This document shows, in pieces, positions 9,497 through 18,594 of a DNA stretch of 64,000 nucleotides. A program made the translations under genes and the position numbers. Origin of the DNA: Vibrio stylophorae. GTDB taxonomy: Bacteria; Pseudomonadota; Gammaproteobacteria; Enterobacterales; Vibrionaceae. The DNA lies in NCBI RefSeq assembly GCF_921293875.1, contig NZ_CAKLDI010000001.1:712475-776474 (forward strand). Direction: 5' to 3'. A model generated the notes under the pieces. That model searched no databases. It had not been told where the DNA came from and worked only from the letters and a program-made list of their open reading frames with translations. Within the stretch, counting starts at the first letter, position 1. Each line of letters begins with the position of its first letter.

Positions 9497-11734
9497 ATGG
9501 CATCAACTGGCGCCGAGCTGTTGCAGGGAGATCGACTGCGACGAATTAAGGATAAATTGGCCACTGCCTGCGTGACTGCGGGCGGTATGCTGGTGCTTTG
9601 TACCTTGATGCTCATTTTTGGCTATCTCCTATACGTGATTGCGCCTTTGTTTCGCGGTGCCAATATCACGCTGCAGCAGCAAGTCGCAGCGCCCATGGTG
9701 GTGGATTACGCCAGTTGGGATGAAAATGCCAAGCAAGGGTGGGTGTTCAATCATCAAGGCGAGGTGATGCGTGTTGATTTAAGCGCTGCTCATTTTGCCC
9801 AGCCTCTTGCTCGCGCGCACCTCAATCAAGCCGCGCAGGGAAACCGTTACTTTTCCGCTACCGAACATGCCTATCCCTTGTATGGCTATAGCGATGCGCA
9901 AGGTGAGTTGCAGCTCTTTACTTTACTTTGGCAAAACCAAAAGATAGAGATGCGACCGCTGCCGAAAGTGCAGTTACCCATTTCGCAGCTCACGCATTTC
10001 ACCATGGCGCTTCGCGAAACCGATGTGGTGCATCAGTTTATTTTGACTGTGGTGGCGAGCAATGCCACAAGCTTAGTGGTGCGCTCAGGTTTATTTGATA
10101 GTGAACTCGACACTGTGGCTTGGGACTCCTCACTACAAATGCCGCTCAGCGATGCCCCCATCGGTTTGCATGTGAACTATACCGGTGAGCAAATTGATGT
10201 GTTGAGCGCAGATCAACTGCTACGCATTGACCCGCATTTAAAGCTGATTCAGCAAGTGAGTTTTGCGGAAGTGCCCAAATTGCTGTTTGCCCAAAATAAA
10301 CCCGCGCAATATAGCCCGACGCCTGTGAATTTACCGCCTGCCATTGGTATGCAGCTTTTAGCGGGAGAGTCATCGATTTTGATTCGTCATCAAGATGGCA
10401 CTATCTCGCAGTGGTTTGAATTGGTGCATGACGGGCATCGTCAGCTGCATTTGATTCGTCAATTTAAGATGGATGCGGCGGTGCAAGGCATCGTTGCTGA
10501 GCCTTATCGTAAAAGCTTTGCCGCTGTTGATGGTAAAGAATTAGCACTGTTTTATACCACCAGTCCAAAAGCGCTAATGAGCACTTCGCTTTGGGATTTA
10601 GGCGCGTTTGAACAAGGGGTATTTAGCCACAATGGTCAGCAGCTTTGGCTGTTGGGTGCGCAGCAGTGGCAACTGTTATCTGTTTATAACCCGCATCCTG
10701 AAATTAGCTTCTCGGCGCTGTGGCAAGAGGTGTGGTATGAGCACTATCCCAAGCCGGATTATGTCTGGCAGTCCACCGCCGCTGATGATATCTACGAGCC
10801 TAAAATCAGCTTAGTGCCGGTGATTTTTGGCACGCTAAAGGCGGCATTTTATGCGCTGCTCTTTGCGGTGCCTATTGCCTTGGCTGGCGCCATTTATACT
10901 GCGTTTTATATGTCTGCGCCCATGCGCCGCGTGGTGAAACCTGCCATTGAAATGATGGAAGCGTTGCCGACGGTCATTCTGGGCTTTTTGGCGGGGCTTT
11001 GGTTAGCACCTTTGATTGAGCGCAACCTACCGGCGGTGTTACTGCTTTTGGTGCTGTTTCCGCTCAGTGTGCTGGTGACCGGTTTTCTTTGGCATCGCCT
11101 GCCTAGCCGCTGGCGCAATCAGATGCCGTCAGGGTTGGATGCCATTGTCTTACTGCCCGTATTAATCGCTGTTGCGGCATTGGCGTTTGCTTTGAGTCCG
11201 TGGCTTGAACAGCTGTGTTTTGGCGGTGATATGCGCGTGTATCTCACGGATCATTGGGGCATTGGATTTAACCAACGAAATGCCTTGGTAGTGGGGATTG
11301 CCATGGGATTTGCGGTGATCCCAACGATTTTTACGATTGCCGAAGATGCGATTTTCTCGGTGCCGCGCCATTTAGTGCATGGCTCCTTAGCACTTGGCGC
11401 CACGCCTTGGCAGACTTTGGTGCGGGTGGTGTTACTCACTGCAAGCCCGGGGATCTTTTCGGCGGTGATGATGGGCCTTGGCCGCGCTGTGGGTGAAACC
11501 ATGATCGTGCTGATGGCGACTGGGAATACACCGATTATGGAATGGAACGTGTTTGAAGGATTGCGAACGCTCTCTGCCAATATCGCCATTGAGATGCCTG
11601 AGTCTGAGGTGGGCAGCTCACATTATCGCGTGCTGTTTTTATCTGCCTTTGTGCTCTTTATGTTCACCTTTTTGTTTAACACGCTCGCTGAGCTGGTCCG
11701 CCAGCATCTGCGTAAAAAATATAGCAATATGTAG
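9497..11734 (+). CDS. pstC: Enlarged phosphate ABC permease PstC
   Basis: The 745-residue protein has one transmembrane helix near residues 24-50, then an extended, probably periplasmic region of about 390 residues with repeated beta-strand character, and from about residue 441 the normal permease core. The core contains the conserved cytoplasmic loop with GSLALGATPWQT and GLGRAVGETM. E. coli PstC is about 319 residues, so more than half of this protein is additional. Enlarged PstC forms are known in Vibrio and Shewanella relatives. With PstA and PstB it forms the high-affinity phosphate importer. It is followed by pstA after a few bases. Confidence 0.9.
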   Translation: MASTGAELLQGDRLRRIKDKLATACVTAGGMLVLCTLMLIFGYLLYVIAPLFRGANITLQQQVAAPMVVDYASWDENAKQGWVFNHQGEVMRVDLSAAHFAQPLARAHLNQAAQGNRYFSATEHAYPLYGYSDAQGELQLFTLLWQNQKIEMRPLPKVQLPISQLTHFTMALRETDVVHQFILTVVASNATSLVVRSGLFDSELDTVAWDSSLQMPLSDAPIGLHVNYTGEQIDVLSADQLLRIDPHLKLIQQVSFAEVPKLLFAQNKPAQYSPTPVNLPPAIGMQLLAGESSILIRHQDGTISQWFELVHDGHRQLHLIRQFKMDAAVQGIVAEPYRKSFAAVDGKELALFYTTSPKALMSTSLWDLGAFEQGVFSHNGQQLWLLGAQQWQLLSVYNPHPEISFSALWQEVWYEHYPKPDYVWQSTAADDIYEPKISLVPVIFGTLKAAFYALLFAVPIALAGAIYTAFYMSAPMRRVVKPAIEMMEALPTVILGFLAGLWLAPLIERNLPAVLLLLVLFPLSVLVTGFLWHRLPSRWRNQMPSGLDAIVLLPVLIAVAALAFALSPWLEQLCFGGDMRVYLTDHWGIGFNQRNALVVGIAMGFAVIPTIFTIAEDAIFSVPRHLVHGSLALGATPWQTLVRVVLLTASPGIFSAVMMGLGRAVGETMIVLMATGNTPIMEWNVFEGLRTLSANIAIEMPESEVGSSHYRVLFLSAFVLFMFTFLFNTLAELVRQHLRKKYSNM

Positions 11735-11742
11735 GAGTGGCG

Positions 11743-13374
11743 ATGCGACAGTGGATGCGAACAGGTGCGCCGTGGCGCTGGCTCAGTGCCGGCGCAGTTG
11801 CCGTCAGCTTAATTGCGGTATTTGGCTTACTGTGTCTGATTGGTTGGCGCGGCCTCAGCTATTTTTGGCCCGCACCTGTGTATCAATTTGAAATTGAACA
11901 AAATGGTGTGGTGCAGGTGGTCATTGGTGAAGTGTACCAAGTGCAAACCGTGCCTTCGGTGCGTAGTCAGGATAGTCGTCCGCATCGACAAAAGCGCTTG
12001 TTGGTCAAAATTGGCAATCGTGAAATATTTAAGCGTGACTTTATCAATATCAACCAAGATCAAATCCTATCCAAACATACGCCCATTGCTCTGGCGGAAA
12101 TTGAGCGCAGCCAAAATGGTACCTTTTATGGTTTTCCTGAAGCCTTAATGGTCAATGACGTGCTGTTGCCGAAAAAAAGCTTAAATGAGGATTTGGCGCT
12201 TACCATGTCGCGCAATGAAGCCTTGCGTGAGCAAATTGAAGCTTTGCAGCAAGAGCAAATTGCCAGCATCAACCATGAGCTTGAAAGTTTGCGCCTTGAG
12301 CAGCGCCGATTGACGCTGGCAGGTGAGCAGGGCGGCATGATTTGGCGACAAAATGAGATTAAGCGAGAAAGCTTAAAGCGTCGCTATCAAGCGCTGGTGG
12401 CGGAGCTTAATGTACTTAACCGTGCCCTGCATGAATCTCAACTTTTAGTACGTGATATGCGCGGTCAGCTCGTGCCCATCGCCATGGCCGATGTGTTGTC
12501 GCTGTGGTATCCCAACCATATGAGTACTTGGCAAAAATGGCAGCATTGGGGCAAGCAAGCGCTGCGGTTTATCAGTGAAAATCCGCGCGAGGCCAATACC
12601 GAAGGTGGGGTGTACCCTGCGATTTTTGGCACCGTATTTATGGTGCTATTGATGACGGTGTTGGTGACCCCACTTGGGGTAATCTCGGCCATTTACCTTC
12701 ATGAATACGCGGGTAAAAATCTACTGACGCGGATGATTCGTGTGGCGGTGATTAACTTAGCTGGGGTGCCATCCATTGTTTATGGCGTCTTTGGCTTGGG
12801 CTTTTTTGTCTATTTTGTCGGCGGTAATATCGACAAGCTCTTTTATCCTGAAGCGCTGCCAGCGCCGACCTTTGGTGCACCTGGCGTGCTGTGGTCCGCC
12901 TTTACTTTGGCGCTGTTAACCATGCCCGTGGTGATTGTTTCCACCGAAGAGGGCTTATCACGTATTCCCAGCGCGCTGCGAAATGGCTCTTTGGCGCTTG
13001 GCGCTACCAAGGCAGAAACCATTTGGCGTATCGTATTGCCCATGGCGACACCAGCGATTATGACGGGCTTGATTTTGGCAGTAGCGCGCGCCGCGGGCGA
13101 GGTGGCACCACTGATGCTGGTTGGGGTGGTGAAGATGGCGCAAAGCCTGCCTGTGGATAGTTATTTCCCCTATGTGCACCTTGATCGAAAATTTATGCAC
13201 TTGGGTTTTCACATTTATGATTTGGGCTTTCAGAGTCCCAATGTGGAAACCACACGACCTTTGGTTTACGCCTCGGCATTTTTACTGGTGACTGTGATTG
13301 TCAGTCTCAATTTGGTCGCGATTGGTTTGCGTAACCGTCTGCGTGATAAGTATCATGCTTGGCAGCACGATTAA
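11743..13374 (+). CDS. pstA: Enlarged phosphate ABC permease PstA
   Basis: The protein (543 residues from the ATG at 11743) has a first helix near residues 18-38, a periplasmic insert that includes a strong coiled coil at about 145-240, and a permease core from about residue 295 with NGSLALGATKAETIW and ARAAGEVAPLML. E. coli PstA has about 296 residues, so the insert is extra. I prefer this ATG over a GTG six bases upstream because AGGAG at 11733-11737 is spaced five bases from it. It partners PstC; the enlargement of both permeases suggests their extra domains pack together. Confidence 0.9.
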   Translation: MRQWMRTGAPWRWLSAGAVAVSLIAVFGLLCLIGWRGLSYFWPAPVYQFEIEQNGVVQVVIGEVYQVQTVPSVRSQDSRPHRQKRLLVKIGNREIFKRDFININQDQILSKHTPIALAEIERSQNGTFYGFPEALMVNDVLLPKKSLNEDLALTMSRNEALREQIEALQQEQIASINHELESLRLEQRRLTLAGEQGGMIWRQNEIKRESLKRRYQALVAELNVLNRALHESQLLVRDMRGQLVPIAMADVLSLWYPNHMSTWQKWQHWGKQALRFISENPREANTEGGVYPAIFGTVFMVLLMTVLVTPLGVISAIYLHEYAGKNLLTRMIRVAVINLAGVPSIVYGVFGLGFFVYFVGGNIDKLFYPEALPAPTFGAPGVLWSAFTLALLTMPVVIVSTEEGLSRIPSALRNGSLALGATKAETIWRIVLPMATPAIMTGLILAVARAAGEVAPLMLVGVVKMAQSLPVDSYFPYVHLDRKFMHLGFHIYDLGFQSPNVETTRPLVYASAFLLVTVIVSLNLVAIGLRNRLRDKYHAWQHD

Positions 13375-13431
13375 GGTGGCTGAGATGAAAGGATATGGTG
13401 CATTCCGCTGTATGAGGAGAGTTTCACGATA

Positions 13432-14250
13432 ATGAGACCGTTATCCCCCTATATTGGCCCCAAGCCGATCCCCGATGTAGCCAGTTTAGAAGAGAGCGAA
13501 ATTGCACTGAGCATTCGTGACTTTAGCTTGCACTATGGCCAGCAGCGGGCACTGAATCAAATCAATATGTCCATTGCAAAGGGGATGGTGACCGCATTTA
13601 TCGGTCCATCGGGTTGTGGTAAATCCACCTTGCTTCGCGCCATCAACCGAATGAACGAAGTGGTTGAAGGCTGTAAGAGCCAAGGCGAAGTCTTGCTACA
13701 TGGGCAGAATATCTATGATCCTGCGGTGGATGTGGCTGCACTGCGTCGCCGTGTCGGTATGGTATTTCAGCGCCCTAATCCTTTTCCAAAATCAGTCTAT
13801 GAAAATGTGGTCTATGGCCTGCGTTTGCAGGGCGTGCGAGATAGTCGCGTGCTGGATGAAACCGTGGAGCGTGCGCTTCGCGGTGCAGCGCTCTGGGATG
13901 AAGTAAAAGATCGACTTCATGATAATGCATTGGGCTTATCGGGCGGCCAGCAGCAGCGCTTGGTGATTGCTCGCGCCATTGCCATTGAGCCAGAGATTTT
14001 ACTACTCGATGAACCGACATCGGCGTTGGATCCGATCTCCACGCTGACCATTGAAGAGCTAATCGACGAGTTAAAATCCAACTATACCGTGGTGATCGTG
14101 ACCCATAACATGCAGCAAGCTGCGCGCGTATCAGATTATACGGCGTTTATGCATTTGGGCGAGCTGGTGGAATATCGCGATACCAACACACTATTTACGA
14201 CGCCGCGTCAGCAGCAAACCGAAGATTATATTACTGGCCGTTATGGTTAA
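13432..14250 (+). CDS. pstB: Phosphate ABC transporter ATPase PstB
   Basis: A 272-residue ABC ATPase with Walker [10 protein letters not shown], a Q loop ([12 protein letters not shown], the PstB hallmark), signature LSGGQQQRL, Walker [13 protein letters not shown] and the switch histidine in VTHNMQQ. It ends in YITGRYG, like other PstB proteins. It powers phosphate uptake through PstC/PstA and takes part in PhoR signalling. A GAGGAG is found about 15 bases before the ATG, a loose spacing, so the exact start is not certain. Confidence 0.95.
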   Translation: MRPLSPYIGPKPIPDVASLEESEIALSIRDFSLHYGQQRALNQINMSIAKGMVTAFIGPSGCGKSTLLRAINRMNEVVEGCKSQGEVLLHGQNIYDPAVDVAALRRRVGMVFQRPNPFPKSVYENVVYGLRLQGVRDSRVLDETVERALRGAALWDEVKDRLHDNALGLSGGQQQRLVIARAIAIEPEILLLDEPTSALDPISTLTIEELIDELKSNYTVVIVTHNMQQAARVSDYTAFMHLGELVEYRDTNTLFTTPRQQQTEDYITGRYG

Positions 14251-14310
14251 TCGGCAGTGAATATTGGTGAATTAGCAAGTCGGCCACAATGTGTCAGTTG
14301 AGTAAAAGGC

Positions 14311-15018
14311 ATGGATAAAAATTTAATCAGTCGTCATATTTCAGGTCAATTTAACGTTGAGCTTGAGAATATTCGCACCCATGCACTGGCCATGGGCGGC
14401 TTGGTTGAGCAGCAGCTTGGCGATGCCATGCGCGCGCTTGAGAAAAAAGATATGAGTCGCGCACAAAAGGTGAGTCAGCGCGATCATAAGGTCAATGCCA
14501 TGGAAGTGGCCATTGATGAAGCTTGTACACGCATTATTGCCAAACGCCAGCCCACCGCTAGCGATTTACGTTTGGTGATGTCGATTGTTAAAGTGATCAC
14601 CGATTTAGAGCGGATTGGTGATGTTGCGAACTCCATTGCCTTGATGGTGCAGCGCACGGATTACAGCAAACCACGGATTGATGTGGCGCTGACCCCCTTA
14701 GCTGAGCTAGCAGTAAAAATGCTACACCAAGTGTTGGATGCCTTTGCGCGAATGGACGTGATGGCGGCGATTCGGCTTTACCACTTTGATAAAGAGATTA
14801 ATCAAGCCTACAAGGTCATTGAAGATAGCCTCGTGAGCTGTATGATGCAGCATTCTGAGCGCGTCCCTCAGGCCTTAGAGATGATGTGGGCAGCGCGCGC
14901 CATTGAGCGTGTGGGGGATCGCTGTCAGAATATTTGTGAATACATCATCTACTTTGTAAAAGGCAAAGATATTCGCCATTGCGGTAGCCAGAATCTAGAA
15001 AAGCTGCTTGATCTTTAA
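14311..15018 (+). CDS. phoU: Phosphate transport regulator PhoU
   Basis: A 235-residue protein with two PhoU repeats, each a three-helix bundle with the E/DxxxD metal-binding pattern (for example DLERIGDVANSIA and AIERVGDRCQNICEY). PhoU links the PstB transporter to PhoR and keeps the Pho regulon off when phosphate is plentiful. It is the last gene of the phoBR-pst block and is followed by a terminator-like hairpin. Length and motifs match E. coli PhoU closely. Confidence 0.95.
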   Translation: MDKNLISRHISGQFNVELENIRTHALAMGGLVEQQLGDAMRALEKKDMSRAQKVSQRDHKVNAMEVAIDEACTRIIAKRQPTASDLRLVMSIVKVITDLERIGDVANSIALMVQRTDYSKPRIDVALTPLAELAVKMLHQVLDAFARMDVMAAIRLYHFDKEINQAYKVIEDSLVSCMMQHSERVPQALEMMWAARAIERVGDRCQNICEYIIYFVKGKDIRHCGSQNLEKLLDL

Positions 15019-15040
15019 ATCGAGTATGACTTGTGAAATG

Positions 15041-15088
15041 AGCGCCCTCGCTAGCTCCCTTTAGAATGGCGAATTGGGCGCTTTTTTA
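15041..15088 (+). terminator. Probable phoU terminator
   Basis: AGCGCCC at 15041 pairs with GGGCGCT at 15076, followed by six T. The loop is long (28 bases), so the terminator is probable rather than certain. Confidence 0.6.
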
Positions 15089-15141
15089 TTTGATTCTGCT
15101 TTTTATTTGATTCAACTTGGTTTACTCGTCACGAGCTAACA

Positions 15142-15876
15142 CTAGCGAAGAGCTGAAACCACAGCTTGAATTGCCTCGGACGAGGTCACTGGAATGGCAA
15201 AATCATCGCAATCGGCTTGGCCCATGGTCGCCTGAGTTTGATGAAATTGCATATTGCTATTACGCATGGTTTTCCCCGATAGATGCAGCTCAGTGACGCC
15301 GGTTTGCGTCACAATCTCTTTGGCATTGTTGGCATTCACGCCTGCGCCGGCCATGATATCCAGCCGCCCTTTGGCTTGCTCAACCATGGCTTTGAGTGTG
15401 TTGATACCAAGTGCCGCATTTGCTGCTTGACCTGATGTAAGTATGCGCTCACATCCAAGTTCGATGACTTGTTCAAGCGCCCCTTGCCAGTCACGGCAAT
15501 GGTCAATGGCTCGGTGAAAGGTAACCCCCATGCCCTGCGCGGCTTTCATCAAATCGCGGCAGATCGTCATATCAATATCACCCTGAGCGGTGAGCGCACC
15601 AATCACCACACCGGCAAGTCCGGCTTGTTTGGCGGCATGGATATCAGCCAGCATGATTTCAACATCAGCATTGATAAAAAGAAAATCGCCCTGACGCGGA
15701 CGGATCATCGCATAGCAGGGTAGATCAAATCGTCCCGCTTGCTGCATTAAGCCATAGCTTGGGGTGAGGCCACCTAGCGCCAGTGCCGAGCAAAGCTCAA
15801 TGCGCTGCGCGCCGCCTGCTTTGGCAAGAGGCAGGGATTCCATACTGTCGGTGCAAACTTCAAGGGTTTTAATCAT
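15142..15876 (-). CDS. cutC: CutC family protein (copper homeostasis)
   Basis: A 244-residue TIM-barrel protein of the CutC family (PF03932). Typical segments are LEVC near the N-terminus, GAQRIELCSAL, MIRPRQGDF, GALT, TFHRAID, ERILTSG and MAGAGVN. CutC was first linked to copper tolerance in E. coli, but its biochemical activity is unsettled. It stands alone on the minus strand, convergent with phoU. Confidence 0.92.
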   Translation of the reverse strand: MIKTLEVCTDSMESLPLAKAGGAQRIELCSALALGGLTPSYGLMQQAGRFDLPCYAMIRPRQGDFLFINADVEIMLADIHAAKQAGLAGVVIGALTAQGDIDMTICRDLMKAAQGMGVTFHRAIDHCRDWQGALEQVIELGCERILTSGQAANAALGINTLKAMVEQAKGRLDIMAGAGVNANNAKEIVTQTGVTELHLSGKTMRNSNMQFHQTQATMGQADCDDFAIPVTSSEAIQAVVSALR

Positions 15877-16014
15877 CGCTTATTCTCGTGGTTTGATGCG
15901 TTGCTGCGAATTTGATCGCACTTATAACATAGCGAGGAGGGTGGTGGGCGAAGCGATTTGGAAAATTGTGAGCTTTGAAAAGAGATGGATTGTGTGAGCG
16001 ACAGATACAAAAAG

Positions 16015-16033
16015 GGCCCGGTGTATCCGGGCC
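16015..16033 (-). terminator. Peroxiredoxin gene terminator
   Basis: A perfect 7-bp GC stem with a five-base loop, followed on the minus strand by CTTTTTG. It lies about 60 bases past the peroxiredoxin stop. Confidence 0.85.
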
Positions 16034-16092
16034 TCATTCTTGTTGTGCCAAGGCTGACTTTGGCTATTTTTTATAGAGCAAGCGCTCGAGAA

Positions 16093-16695
16093 TTATAGCT
16101 CTTCAGCAAATTCTGATAAGTAAGCTGCAACACCTTTTGGAGATGCATCCATACCTGCTTTACCCGCTTCCCATTGTGCTGGGCAAACTTCACCGTGTGT
16201 TTGGTGGAAATTAAGTGCATCAACCATACGAAGCATTTCGTCGATGTTACGGCCTAGTGGTAGGTCGTTAACAACTTGGTGGCGAACCAAACCATCTTCA
16301 TCAATCAGGAATGAGCCGCGGAATGCAACGCCTGCTTCTGGATGCTCAACATCGTATGCTTTACAGATTTCGTGTTTCACGTCAGCAACCAGTGGATATT
16401 TCACTTGGCCGATGCCGCCATTCTCAACTGCAGTGTTACGCCATGCGTTATGAGAGAATTGAGAATCGATTGATACACCGATGACTTCTACGCCCTTCGC
16501 TTTGAAATCTTCGTAACGCTTGTCAAAAGCGATCAGTTCAGATGGGCATACAAAGGTGAAATCAAGTGGGTAGAAAAAGACAACGGCTTTTTTACCTTTG
16601 GTGAACTCTGCAAAATTGAAGTTATCAACGATTTCACCATTACCTAGTACAGCTGCTGCAGTAAAATCAGGGGCTTGACGACCTACGAGTACCAT
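16093..16695 (-). CDS. Typical 2-Cys peroxiredoxin (AhpC/TSA family)
   Basis: A 200-residue Prx1/AhpC-group peroxidase. The peroxidatic cysteine is C50 in DFTFVCPSE and the resolving cysteine is C171 in HGEVCPAQW, so it should form intersubunit disulfides. It reduces hydrogen peroxide and organic peroxides in the cytoplasm, using thioredoxin or a similar donor. I place the start at ATG 16695 because AGGAGT lies seven bases upstream; ten extra upstream codons have no family match. It is divergent from oxyR, sharing about 170 bases of upstream DNA, so control by OxyR is likely. The GGLGT(L)C-type hyperoxidation motif is not obvious. Confidence 0.93.
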   Translation of the reverse strand: MVLVGRQAPDFTAAAVLGNGEIVDNFNFAEFTKGKKAVVFFYPLDFTFVCPSELIAFDKRYEDFKAKGVEVIGVSIDSQFSHNAWRNTAVENGGIGQVKYPLVADVKHEICKAYDVEHPEAGVAFRGSFLIDEDGLVRHQVVNDLPLGRNIDEMLRMVDALNFHQTHGEVCPAQWEAGKAGMDASPKGVAAYLSEFAEEL

Positions 16696-16865
16696 AACTT
16701 GACTCCTAAATTTGTTAGATTGCACCTTCTTTGGTGCGGTTCATATTTCAACGCGGTTCATAGTAGAGAATAGAATAAATAGAAAAAAGCGAATAAATTA
16801 GATTAGACCAATCGAAAAAAGTCATAATAGGGTAATCAAACACACTTCAGAGGAATCAATCAGTA

Positions 16866-17762
16866 ATGAATAAGTGGCCCTCACTCAAGCAGCTCCATTA
16901 TCTTGTGACGTTATCAGAAACCCAGCACTTTGGTGATGCGGCGCAGCGCTGTTTTGTCAGTCAGTCAACCTTGAGTAAAGGGATTCAAAACCTAGAAGAG
17001 CAGCTTGATTGCCAGTTGGTTGAGCGTGAGGGAAAAGGGTTTGTGTTTACCTCAATCGGTGAGCAGGTAGTCCATCGAGGTCGCGAGCTGTTGGCTCGAA
17101 GCCAAGACTTAATGGAGTTTGCCGGCGGTAGCGGCGATCCCATGCAAGGGCAGTTGCGTATTGGCTGTATTCCAACCATTGCCCCGTTTTTACTATGCGA
17201 TTTGGTGCAGCAGCTGAATTTAAGCTATCCGCAGTTAGACGTGTTGCTGCGTGAAGATACCACCACCAATTTATTAGCTGCTCTTCGCAGTGGCCAAATG
17301 GATGTCTTGATTCTGGCACTGCCTGTCGATATCGGCGGTATGCATAGCCGTGTGGTGGGCGAAGATCCCTTTAAAATGATTATCAGCTCGCAGCAAGCAA
17401 AACAGTTTCGTGTTCCTATTCGTTACGATGATTTGCCTGATGAGTCGGTCTTTTTGTTAGAGCGCGAACATTGCTTAACCGATCACGCGGTATCGGCCTG
17501 CCGATTGACCAGTAAAGAGAAGATTAACCCTTTTTCCGCCACCAGTTTGCATACCTTGGTGCAGATGGTTGCCAATGGGTTAGGCACAACCTTTATTCCA
17601 CAAATGGCCATCGACCACGGTATTTTGGATAACCAAAATTTGATGGTGATCGATCCGCCTGGTGAAGCGGCCTATCGGAAAATTGGCTTAGTCTGGCGCC
17701 CTACATCTAGCCGCCAGCAGGCCTTTGAGCTGCTGGCTGATGTCGTGGCGGAGCTGCTCTAA
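16866..17762 (+). CDS. oxyR: Hydrogen-peroxide sensing regulator OxyR
   Basis: A 298-residue LysR-type regulator. The N-terminal winged helix (residues 1-65, LSKGIQNLEEQLD) is followed by the ligand domain with redox cysteines C203 and C212 in REHCLTDHAVSAC. This nine-residue spacing equals C199/C208 of E. coli OxyR, which distinguishes it from other LysR proteins. On oxidation it activates peroxide-defence genes, and the divergent peroxiredoxin is the evident target here. A bidirectional terminator follows. Confidence 0.95.
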   Translation: MNKWPSLKQLHYLVTLSETQHFGDAAQRCFVSQSTLSKGIQNLEEQLDCQLVEREGKGFVFTSIGEQVVHRGRELLARSQDLMEFAGGSGDPMQGQLRIGCIPTIAPFLLCDLVQQLNLSYPQLDVLLREDTTTNLLAALRSGQMDVLILALPVDIGGMHSRVVGEDPFKMIISSQQAKQFRVPIRYDDLPDESVFLLEREHCLTDHAVSACRLTSKEKINPFSATSLHTLVQMVANGLGTTFIPQMAIDHGILDNQNLMVIDPPGEAAYRKIGLVWRPTSSRQQAFELLADVVAELL

Positions 17763-17790
17763 TCATTCCCTATGTTGATAAATCAGCAGA

Positions 17791-17813
17791 AAAAGCGCGC
17801 TATTCGCGCTTTT
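17791..17813. terminator. Bidirectional terminator between oxyR and the CBS gene
   Basis: A 9-bp stem (AAAAGCGCG with CGCGCTTTT) and a five-base loop, with A and T runs on either side, between two convergent genes. Confidence 0.88.
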
Positions 17814-17837
17814 TTATCCTGCTTTAGTCGTCATCAT

Positions 17838-18284
17838 TTAGTAATCGTCTTCTAAGGTAAGTGGCTCAACCTCTTCCTGTAGCTCTAATAGATTAATGGC
17901 GATGGCGACAAAGTCGCTGTCGGTAATAATCCCAACTAATTTCTTGTGCTGAATGACGGGTAGACAGCCGATTTTATGCTTTTGCATATATTTTGCGGCT
18001 TCTTTAAGCCCTGCGCGCGGAGAAACAGTGAGCAGTTGTCGATCATTGACGGCTTCAAGCGCTTGGGTGTTGAGTCGGTTTTGATCCAATGAATGTTCAA
18101 GTGATGAATGCTGAGCTGAAAGCACATCACGCTGAGTGACCAGGCCAAGTAACTGATTGTCGCGATCAACAATGGGTAAATGGCGGATATCAAGCTGCTG
18201 CATCACTTCAAGGGCGCGAGCAAGGGTGTCATGCTCACCGAGCGTGTGTGGGCGAGGGGTCATCATATCTGCAACACAAAACAT
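17838..18284 (-). CDS. CBS-domain protein
   Basis: A 148-residue protein made of two CBS domains (about residues 5-60 and 80-135), each with the pattern of conserved RHLPIVD..LLGLVTQRD and GCLPVI..LVGIITDSD. CBS pairs usually bind adenine nucleotides and regulate other proteins; no catalytic domain is present. The start at 18284 is set by AGGAGG six bases upstream; 17 upstream codons of the longer frame are not used. It ends in an acidic tail. The partner is unknown. Confidence 0.85.
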   Translation of the reverse strand: MFCVADMMTPRPHTLGEHDTLARALEVMQQLDIRHLPIVDRDNQLLGLVTQRDVLSAQHSSLEHSLDQNRLNTQALEAVNDRQLLTVSPRAGLKEAAKYMQKHKIGCLPVIQHKKLVGIITDSDFVAIAINLLELQEEVEPLTLEDDY

Positions 18285-18594
18285 GGCAGCCTCCTTTGAT
18301 GAGAAGAGTGGTTGCCCGGTGGCAAGACCACCCAAATGAATGTGCGCTATTGATAAGCAACTTCACTGTAGCGAATTTTTAGGCACCGCGACGCGTTTTA
18401 ACTCACGTTTTCATCTCATCTGAGAAAGCATCTGCGCAAAGGGTGAATCGCTTCACCCTTCAGCTTTTGGCTAGCTGCTTACCTGTGCGAACTATGAGCA
18501 TAATGGCGGGATGGTTGTAGATTTCTTTTGTCTTTTAGCAAGATCTCAGAAACAAAAAAGTCGCCGTGAGGCGACTATTTAATGACGTTAACGA
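18285..18594. other. Intergenic region with a perfect hairpin
   Basis: This 310-base gap should hold the promoter of the CBS gene. It contains a perfect 9-bp inverted repeat, AAGGGTGAA to TTCACCCTT, at 18439-18460 with a four-base loop but no T run, so it is not a standard terminator. The terminator of the lipoprotein gene lies at its right end. No coding sequence is supported. Confidence 0.5.
18559..18576 (-). terminator. Lipoprotein gene terminator
   Basis: A 7-bp stem (AGTCGCC with GGCGACT), loop GTGA, and a T run on the minus strand, 19 bases beyond the stop of the lipoprotein gene. Confidence 0.85.

Noticed and set aside
16740-16865. Repeated ATAG words between peroxiredoxin and oxyR as an OxyR operator
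   Set aside because: The words are not paired with CTAT at the required spacing.
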